DNA of 64,000 nucleotides, from NCBI GenBank assembly GCA_018350325.1, contig JAEVLN010000007.1, forward strand, positions 401,109 to 465,108, given 5' to 3'. The stretch is from Globodera rostochiensis. Its lineage: Eukaryota > Nematoda > Chromadorea > Rhabditida > Heteroderidae. Position numbers and translations under genes: made by a program. Each line of letters opens with the position of its first letter. Position 1 is the stretch's first letter. This document shows, one piece after another, positions 56,201 through 64,000 of this stretch. Under the pieces are notes generated by a model. That model did no database searches. It was not told the origin of the DNA and saw nothing but the letters and a program-made list of their open reading frames with translations.

Positions 56201-58482
56201 ATTTTAATTTGTTAAATTTATTTTTTATATTTTGATGAAATCAGCGAACTATATTTTCTGTTATATAAAAACGCTTTATATTAATTTAATTTAAAATCTA
56301 AATCAAAGCAATATTAACTTTTCAATTTTTATATAAAAATGCTTTAAATATTAATTTAAAATAAAATATTGCCATCCAGATTTCGTGTTTCTTCACGCTG
56401 CACTTGACGTTGTTCAGTGAGGAATCCATAACAGTGATCCAACTGACGTAAGGCGCTGTCATTGCAATGAGAGTGCCGTAAAGCCTAAAATAATTTTAAT
56501 TTATAATTTAAATAAAAAATTTTATTCAATGCTTTTATAATTGGTCCAAGACAATCATTTTTATGGTCAATTCTTCGGACGTGACGTAGCCGGTGTTTTT
56601 GAACATCTGAATTTTGAATTTTTGTTAGCAATTTAATTATTTTTTTAAATCTTTTACGTCAGCGGAATAGTTAAAAATTGATTTTCAAATCTATTTAATA
56701 AACTAAAAGCAAAATAAAATAAATAAAAACATTTGAATATTAATATTTCTTTTTGCTTCTCAATTACTTAATTTATTTTATGTTAATAAAAAAAAAATTG
56801 CCATGCATGGCCACCATCCGTTTTCCCATGGAATGCTGGTGCTGTTGTTGAAGCTTATGGTTTTGGATCTGATTTGACTCAATTCGTTGCATAATTAATG
56901 CTCCAAAAATAGTGTAAAGTGTAACGCCCAAAATCATGCAAATGTGCACAGCCACTGAGGTGGCCTAAAAAAGTAATTAAATTAAGTTTTTTATTTAAAT
57001 TTTAATTAGTTTTCTTTGGAAAATGTGGAATTTAAACTAAATGTTAATAAAAAAATTAATAAAAATTTTGTAGAAATCATAATAGGTGGTATTCACAAAT
57101 AAAATCATGTTAATAATTTAATTATCATTTATTTCCTCATTTTTATTAAAATAAAAATGTTAATTTTTACTAAACCTTTTTCGATTGTCTATTGATGAAT
57201 GCGCGAAGACGCATTTGGCGCTCTTTATTGAACTGAAAACATGTAAAAATAAGTTGATTCTTTTTTATACAAAAAACATACAAAATTATTATTTTCTGCT
57301 GCCATTTTTTATAAAATAATTTTCCAATAATTTTTTAACGGAAAATGGTGGTCCGTCTCATCCAGGAATTTTTCATCCAAAATATGTACGTATATTCCAT
57401 CCCCCCCCCCCCAATTTTTGTCATAAATTTTGACGGGGACATCTGGGCCAATTTTAATTGGAATTGAATTAAAAGTGACGACTCAACAAAATTTAAGCTG
57501 AACATTCAATCAAAATTATTTTGGTCGTTTTATTTTTGAGAGCATTATAGCTTTCAATTTAAGTATAAAAAATTGCGCTTTTTGTTTTTTTCAATTTTGT
57601 TTAAATTAATTTAAAAATCATTTAAGCCATCTATTTATAAAATGCATAATTTTCTATTATAATTATCAGCTGCACAAAAAATGGTGGTTGTAGAAAAAAT
57701 TAAGTAAAATTATAAGGCAATAATGCAATTAATTAAATGGATAAAATAGCAAAAACTAAAATTATAAAAAACCAAAAAAATTAGAAAATTTTATTTGCAG
57801 GAATTTCAGTATTATTTCATGAACAAAAAAGCTCTGAATAGATTTTTTTGCGTAGAGAGCGTGGGAAAATGTGGGCAGTCCAAACTATCGGAAAGGAATG
57901 CTAAAAAGTGAAAAGTTTGGAATTCAAAATAAAAGTTTTTAAAGTGACGAGATTATTCCTTTAAAAAGAAAAAAAGTCCATTCATTAAAATAAAATATAA
58001 TTTATTGACTCATTATTTTAATTTAAAACAATTTTATTGAATGAGAACAATTAAGTAATCAACTATGCATTTCCACCCAAGAAAAGGGAGTAGGACAAAG
58101 CATTAATTGAAAAACATTCCAACTTGGAATGGCACGCATTTCCTTCGTTTATTTTTCGATTTTTAAAATTGAAAGTTTCTTTTAAAAAAATTAGGTAATT
58201 AATTAGCTTTTATTTTTCAATAATATCGTATATTTTTAAACTTTCACTACAAATTCCTTGGACAAAAAATATATACCTAATTTATTTTTTAAATAAAGCA
58301 AATAATATTTATTAAAGATAATTTCAAATGAAGTATATATATACCCTAATAGTCGTGGTGGTGAAAACAAATTTTATTAAAATTGAATAAAATCGTTTTA
58401 GTTAAATATAATTCAAAAATTGTAGAATTTTAAAAAAATTGCTTAACCATAATAGGTTTCTTACCCGCATTCTGAGCCTCAT
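53236..58482 (-). CDS. Two-pore-domain potassium channel (TWK/K2P)
   Basis: Eighteen exons from 58482-58465 (MRLRMR) to 53354-53236 (TAA). TM1 is in 56964-56815 (ILGVTLYTIFGALIMQRIE). Pore 1 spans 56194-56120 and 56069-56004 (FTVITTIG then YGNVAPKT). Then come GIPFTLLAIADLGKF (55940-55847), TM3 IPLLIMFIFYVFTGAF (54656-54501), pore 2 SLTSIGLGDVVPQ (54370-54309) and TM4 (54187-54029). The exons at 53739-53676, 53621-53508 and 53354-53236 form an acidic tail with Glu-Pro repeats. Nearly all junctions are phase-consistent. The exit from the cap-domain exon near 56400 is unresolved and may be a GC donor, as may that at 53508/53507. Such channels set resting potential in nerve and muscle membranes. 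Confidence 0.9.
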
Positions 58483-60486
58483 TGTCTCGCCAAAATGTAG
58501 ATAGAGTAAAAATTGCAAGCAAAAATTGCGGGTATAATTAGGCTCAAAAAGAAAATAGGAATGCCAATAATTCAAAATAATGACAGCAATTTTGCCAAAA
58601 ACATTTTGACAAAAATTGTAAAGAAAATATTTTTAAAAAAATCAAAAGACAAGAAAAAATTAACTAAAATTTCACAACATTTATAAATCTAATATATTTA
58701 AATTAAAGATTTTTTAAATTTTAATTCTAAATAATTCAAAAAGGAAAATTTGGAAATTTGAAAAAAATGCAGTTTTGAAAATTGTTATGCCATTCAATCT
58801 CAGGGGAATTTCTTTTGCGTAATTTTGTCAACACAAAAACATTTGGTTGGTCCAGTTTTCAGCTCTAAAAATTGAATTACACCTTGTGTCTAAAAAAATT
58901 CATTTTGATTAAGCCTTTGCATTAAAATAATTAAGTAAGAAATGGTTAATTGATTAGCAATTAAATTCATAAAATAAACAAAATATAATAATTTAGAGTT
59001 GGACCAAATGCCAAAGAGATAACAAAAGTAAAATGTTTTAACGACCCAATGCTTTTATGTTCAGCAGAGGTGAGAGGAGGCAGAAAGAACCCATTTTAAG
59101 CCAGCCTGCCCCTCGCAGTTTAATTTATTTTTTTTTGAAATTTAATAAAAAAATGGAAATTTTTCTCTGTTAAAATAAAAGTCTAATTTTTTTTTAAATT
59201 AATTAAAGAAAACGACACCAATTTTCATCCGTCTCATTTGGTTCTTTACCAGAATTTGGCAGATTTTATCACGCCGATGCTATTAACAAAAAAAATAATC
59301 CAATGCACATCTGTCAACCTCATAAAAAAGTTTTGCCCGTTAAATTTTCAATCTTGAAATTGTTAATGCCATCAAAAAATGAATGCCGATTATAAAATGT
59401 ATAGTTAGTTATGTAGCAAAAAGTGGGTAATTATCATTAGAGTTGAGTAAAATGCGGAACCAAGTCCCGAGAATTGACCGGAAAAAAACCCCAAAATTTT
59501 TGGCTTACCCAAAACTCAAAATATTTATCCAGGGTCTTGAATTTGCAGCTAAAACTTTCGAAAACAATTGTACGTCACAATTTGTGCAAATTGATGCTAA
59601 CTGCAAATGTTTGCTTTTACAATGAGTTCCCAAATTTTTTAATTATGCCATACTATTTTTAGAATTTTAACGTATTTAAACAAATAATAACCTTTCACCA
59701 ACTTGAGAATTGTCTGTTGCATATAGATTTTTATTTTTTATTTTACAATTTCATAATACCTATATTGAATGCTATAACATTTTAAAAATAAATTTAATTA
59801 ATCTGAGCGTCAGTGGTGACGACGATAGTGCTAACTAAGCAAATATTTATGTGTGGGAATAGTGGAAATTAGGTAGCTTGAATGACACATTTTCTACGTG
59901 GCATATAATGGCAAAATTAATGGCGTTTCTCGTATCAATAATATAAGTTATTTTACATAAATAATTTTTCCATTTTGCAAATTATTTTAGCAATTTTGTT
60001 GTGAACGAACATTTCAAATGGTATTTGACAGATTCGGCACATTTTTATTGTAAATTTAGAGTTTTCAATTTAAAAGCCCAAAGGACGGGATCGGAATCCC
60101 GTCGGGATTTCCCCGGAATCTCGCGGGATTGAATTTTTGAACTCGAAATCGGGATACCCCGACTAAGTTTTTTTGGAATTGTTCGGCATTGATCGAGATT
60201 TTAACCATGTATCTTTTACACATTGTCAGGAAAACATTTAATTTAAAAAATTTCCCGAAGGCATTTATCGCCGTCGACAGACAGACTCCAATAATCAATT
60301 ATTAGTTGATTGCAATCTGGCATTTATTATATGATTTTTACCATAAATAATATGTATGCCACATTATGAATATTACAAGAGAGTTAAAAGCAACAATTTA
60401 ATATTGTACAACAATAGAATAATAGCTTTCATAGAAATTTATAATTTTATTCAAAACATTTTTAAGACAGATTAAATTCAAAAAAA
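58483..60486. other. Intergenic, AT-rich, between divergent genes
   Basis: Upstream region of both the K2P gene (minus) and the ubiquitin-like gene (plus). It contains a GC-rich patch at about 59060-59120 and a CGGGATT-word relic at 60070-60175. No gene supported. Confidence 0.4.
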
Positions 60487-63400
60487 ATGAATTATGTTAT
60501 TATATTTTTGATTTGCGCTGTATTTTGTTTTCCCGGTTGCTCTGGAATACAAATTTTGTTGAAAACAATGCCCGGCAAAATGATCAGTTTGGAGGTCGAC
60601 AGCACAGAAAGTGTAGACAATGTGAAAAAGATGATCCAACAAACGGAGGGCATTCCGATTGATCAGCAACGACTGTTTGTACAGCTTGAGGACGGTCGAA
60701 GGCTGCGCGACTACAACATCCAGAATGGTTCCACCCTTGGCATGGTGGCCATGGAACCAATTGCAAAGCCCAAAATCCAACTTTTCGTAAAAACATTAAC
60801 CGGTGTAATCAAACTGGAAATGCAAGCATCGGACACCGTTCAAAATGTTAAGATGAAAATCCAAGAAAAAAGGGGCGGCCTTTGCCCCACAAAACAACAT
60901 CTTTTATATAAAGGAATTCAACTATGTGAACATTTAACTTTGTCCGACTACAACATGCACGATGAAGCGGTCCTCTATCTGATAATTCGCCCATTAATAC
61001 CCAGGTTTCAATTTTATCAATTCATTTTAGGCAGGGCTGCCAACTGTCCTTATTTATAAGATTTGTCCTTATTTGGAGGGTCCGAATCTTATTTGTCCTT
61101 ATTTGAAGTCTCGGTCCTTATTTTGTCCTTATTTTCGGGTTTCGAGAAAGTTGTGTCGAATTTAGTTGATTTTGATGGTTCGGCGTAATTTTTAATCATT
61201 TTTAACCAAAATTTCGTTCCATTTTTCGAGTTTTATTCAAAACTTTGTAACAACGTGTTCTAAATGTTTCATTTTCGTTCTTTAAACTGTATTTTAAAGC
61301 GCGCGCGCAAAAAAAAAACATAAAATAAATTGTTTCGATTTTTTACAAATCTTACACAATTTTTTTGTTGGCATTCTTGATTTTAGGTGACCTAGCGATA
61401 ACCAATAAAACTTTTTACACTGTGACAACATTTATTAAAAAGGCACAGATTCTTTGACTAAAGTAAAAATAGGCAAAAGGGGGGGACTATTTTTGTAAAA
61501 AATGGATGTAGAAAAAGTTGAATAATTTGGTTAAAATTGCACTCAAAATTTGCAATAAATTATCAAAACAAACTCAAAAAACACAATGTTAATCCATTTT
61601 GGCCAAAATTTTGGTGGACTCATAACTTTCTTCATAGAGACTGCAAATTCGTACCCAGAATTAACTTAGGTAATTCAAATAACAGAGGGCATTAATAAAT
61701 TCAATTAAGGAATGAAAGCAAAATTATTCTGGCCATTGAGGGGGGTAAAACGATTGAATTGGATGTAAAAAAAATTACGGACACCGTTCACAGTGTTAAG
61801 TGGATGATCCAGGCCGTTGAAGGCATTCCAGTCAATGCGCAGCAAATGTTATTTAAGGGCACATTCCTTAAAGACAATGTGCCGATTAACGATCTCTGGT
61901 TTGGTCAGCCGCTTAACCTGTCACTGAAGCCGCAATTCAACTTCGACAGCAAATGTTAGTAAACATTCAGGCGGCACGGCACTGTGTAGGGAACGGAACG
62001 GACGGTTTTTAGTTTATACTAGGGACCGGACTCCGCCCGGACCGAATCCGGGACCGGGACCGGAAGCCGGGTTTTTGACCCTTTCGGATTTTTCCGGATT
62101 CGGATTTATCAGGAAAAATCCCTCCGGTAAATTTTCAAAATTGAAAATGCGGTTCCAGAGGCCGGAAATTTGATTTCACCGGTCCCTAGTTTTTACCTAA
62201 TGATATGCCCAAAAATGGTTTTTTTCTCTCCGAAAATTTATTAATCTTAAGCGACTTTTAGGCTTTGGTAGAAACAGGAAAAAATGTAAAAGTTGTTTTT
62301 GAAAATTTAAAAATTCTCAAAATTTTTAGAACATTCTATAGCATTTTGGTAAACAAGAGCCGAGACATTAAAAAGTACGGTTATATTGTTTGTATGAAAT
62401 TTCATGTAACACAATTACTTAATAACAAAAACATATTTAGTAAATTTTTTATTTTATATTGAAAATAGTTTATAAAAGGTTGCTTCAGCTAGAAATTTTT
62501 TGAGTTAAAAGGTAGTTGTTGTAATCAGTGCGTATATTTTTATTGTTTAGACATTTTTGTCAAAACATCGACGGGTAAATGCATCAGTTTGGAGGTGCAA
62601 GGTTGGAACAGCAGTTACTACGTTATGAAGAAAATCGAGGCCACGGAGGGCATCCGGGTGATCGAACAAATGCTTATATTTGAGGGAAAACAGTTGCGGG
62701 ATGATCAATCGTTGGACGATTACGGCATCAAGCATGAATCCACGCTGGAACTCTTACTGTTTCAACCGAACAATTACGGTAAGAAGTCATTTTTTGTTGA
62801 CCAATAATGTCCCGTTTCCGGGAACCGGAACCTTCCTAAAAACTGGCAACCGGAACCGTCAAAACCCGGAACCGCTAAATCCCGTAAACCGAAACCTTCC
62901 TAAACCCCGGCAACGGGAACCTTCCTAAAACCTGGTAACCGGAACCGTCAAAACCCGGAACCGCTAAATCCCGTAAACCGAACCTTCCCAAAATACGAAA
63001 TCCGGAATTGCGATGCAATAAATCGGCTACATTGCTGTTTCTCACTGACATATTTTGTCGCAGGGTTACTGTAAAGGACGAAGCTACCTGTCGGTTATGG
63101 TACTATTTAAGTAGATTTATATGGTTATATTAGAGTTTCTGTTCACATGCTTAATTGTGATCGGCACCTCAATTAACCCCATAATGCACTTAATAATCAT
63201 TTGTAAATGAGTACCGTAACCCACGAAGACCGGCGGTGCTTTTGCATTCGCCTAATCAACTATAATAACCAAAATTAAGAAGTTTTAATGGAATCATTTG
63301 GCACAAAGAAAACAATTAAATTGAAATTGAACGTTTGGGACACTGTTCACAAAATTAAGAAATTGTTGCAAGAAATTGAGGCCATTTCTCCAGGCAATGA

Positions 63401-63509
63401 ATATCGCTTGTATTTTGAAGGAGAACTACTTAAAAACGATGATCAAATGTTGGCCGATTATAACATTCAAAAAGGATCCAAAATTATTTACTTTCATGCA
63501 CCAATATGA
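60487..63509 (+). CDS. Secreted protein of five tandem ubiquitin-like domains
   Basis: Four exons: 60487-61004, 61719-61954, 62551-62778 and 63280-63509. All junctions are GT-AG and phase-consistent, giving 403 residues. Residues 1-20 are a signal peptide ([20 protein letters not shown]). Exon 1 encodes two ubiquitin-like domains ([17 protein letters not shown] and [16 protein letters not shown]); exons 2-4 encode one each ([44 protein letters not shown]). The ubiquitin pattern EGIP...Q.L...G..L.D...L.DY.I..ES.L is clear. No domain ends in Arg-Gly-Gly, so they cannot be conjugated or cleaved like polyubiquitin. Secreted ubiquitin-like proteins are known effectors in some plant-parasitic nematodes; that role here is inference. 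Introns 2 and 3 contain repeat elements. Confidence 0.85.
61030..61145. repeat. TGTCCTTATTTG repeat in intron 1 of the ubiquitin-like gene
   Basis: Begins with a hAT-like left end CAGGGCTGCCAAC and continues as TTTGTCCTTATTTG words. The right end was not found. Confidence 0.5.
62020..62188. mobile_element. hAT-like element in intron 2 of the ubiquitin-like gene
   Basis: Starts TAGGGACCGG and ends CCGGTCCCTA. The flanks GTTTATAC (62012-62019) and GTTTTTAC (62189-62196) match at 7 of 8 positions. The interior is CCGGATTTTTCCGG words. Confidence 0.75.
62810..62995. repeat. GGAACCGGAACC-type repeat in intron 3 of the ubiquitin-like gene
   Basis: Two near-identical ~75-bp blocks containing CCGGAACCGTCAAAACCCGG. 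No terminal signature was identified. Confidence 0.55.
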
Positions 63510-64000
63510 TTAACCGGGATGCTACTTTTAGGGATTTATTATTTTTTCTGCAACTTTGTTATGCCGTGTTATACACATTTTAGTAGAAATTTCGTTGTTT
63601 TAACGATCCTATTCGGTCCTAAAAATACCCTAAAATAGGACCGATACTATTTCGTTGTATTTGAAGATTTTTTTGAGCTTATTTTGACATTTTTGGCGAT
63701 TTTTTTGAACTTTTGTGCCTATTTTGAGCTTTTTCCAAAACATTTCATAAGAAAAATGAAAATAAAAACGAATTTTCTTGCCAAGATCACTAACTTTTTG
63801 AAAAATTTTCATAAAAAAAAATACAAAAAATTCGATTTTTTTTTTTGTCAAATCCTTCATAGAATTTCGTGCTTTAGGCGCCTGTTTTGTAATTTTTCTT
63901 GTCTAAAAGTAGCAGTCCTACTGAATTTTTTCTTATGAACCTGGTTTTTAGTACCTATTTTGGCAATGTTTTTCTATTTTAGGTATCTATTTCGAGGTTT
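63510..64000. other. Downstream AT-rich region
   Basis: Low-complexity CCTATTTTGAGC-type words from about 63600 to the window end, probably the start of another repeat element. No gene. Confidence 0.4.

Noticed and set aside
61033..61059. C-terminal extension of ubiquitin-like exon 1 to the stop near 61059
   Set aside because: It reads into a repeat; the GT donor at 61005 joins in phase to the next ubiquitin-like exon at 61719.

Overview
The window is eukaryotic and AT-rich, with intron-rich genes (many introns under 100 bp, GT-AG plus a few GC-AG). It looks like a nematode. The support is an srsx-type chemoreceptor, a TWK-type two-pore potassium channel, a transthyretin-like secreted protein and a Helitron with a Pif1-type helicase. 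Several genes encode signal peptides: a tandem ubiquitin-like protein, small variable peptides, a multi-domain galectin-like protein and a degenerate kinase. That mix recalls effector-rich plant-parasitic nematodes, but the lifestyle is an inference. Exon models below were built by hand from splice sites and reading phase.\n\nLayout. 1-345: 3' end of a Helitron. 522-1718: fold-back element. 1983-9758 (-): secreted multi-galectin-like gene with a ~1 kb satellite in one intron. 11839-14911 (-): secreted kinase-like gene. 16500-17240 (-): unidentified exons. 18831-21851 (+): srsx receptor. 23452-23771 (+): possible small secreted protein. 25849-26471: broken relic of a virus-like element. 27251-31763 (+): small secreted peptide family, two intact and one broken. 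34236-44894: complete composite Helitron carrying a truncated second Helitron module, satellite DNA, an RPA-like gene and Rep-helicase. 45487-48176: near-identical direct copy of its 3' part. 48956-51840 (+): transthyretin-like gene and a probable paralogue. 52201-58482 (-): K2P channel with an acidic tail. 60487-63509 (+): secreted protein of five ubiquitin-like domains.\n\nBetween and inside the genes lie many short elements with hAT-like ends (YAGGG or TAGAG) and, in four cases, exact 8-bp target duplications. Their interiors are often simple-sequence repetitions of words found at their own ends. A GC-rich hairpin repeat also recurs seven times. The strongest single observation is the Helitron: both termini are visible, and the uninterrupted target site survives in a paralogous copy at 26761-26820.
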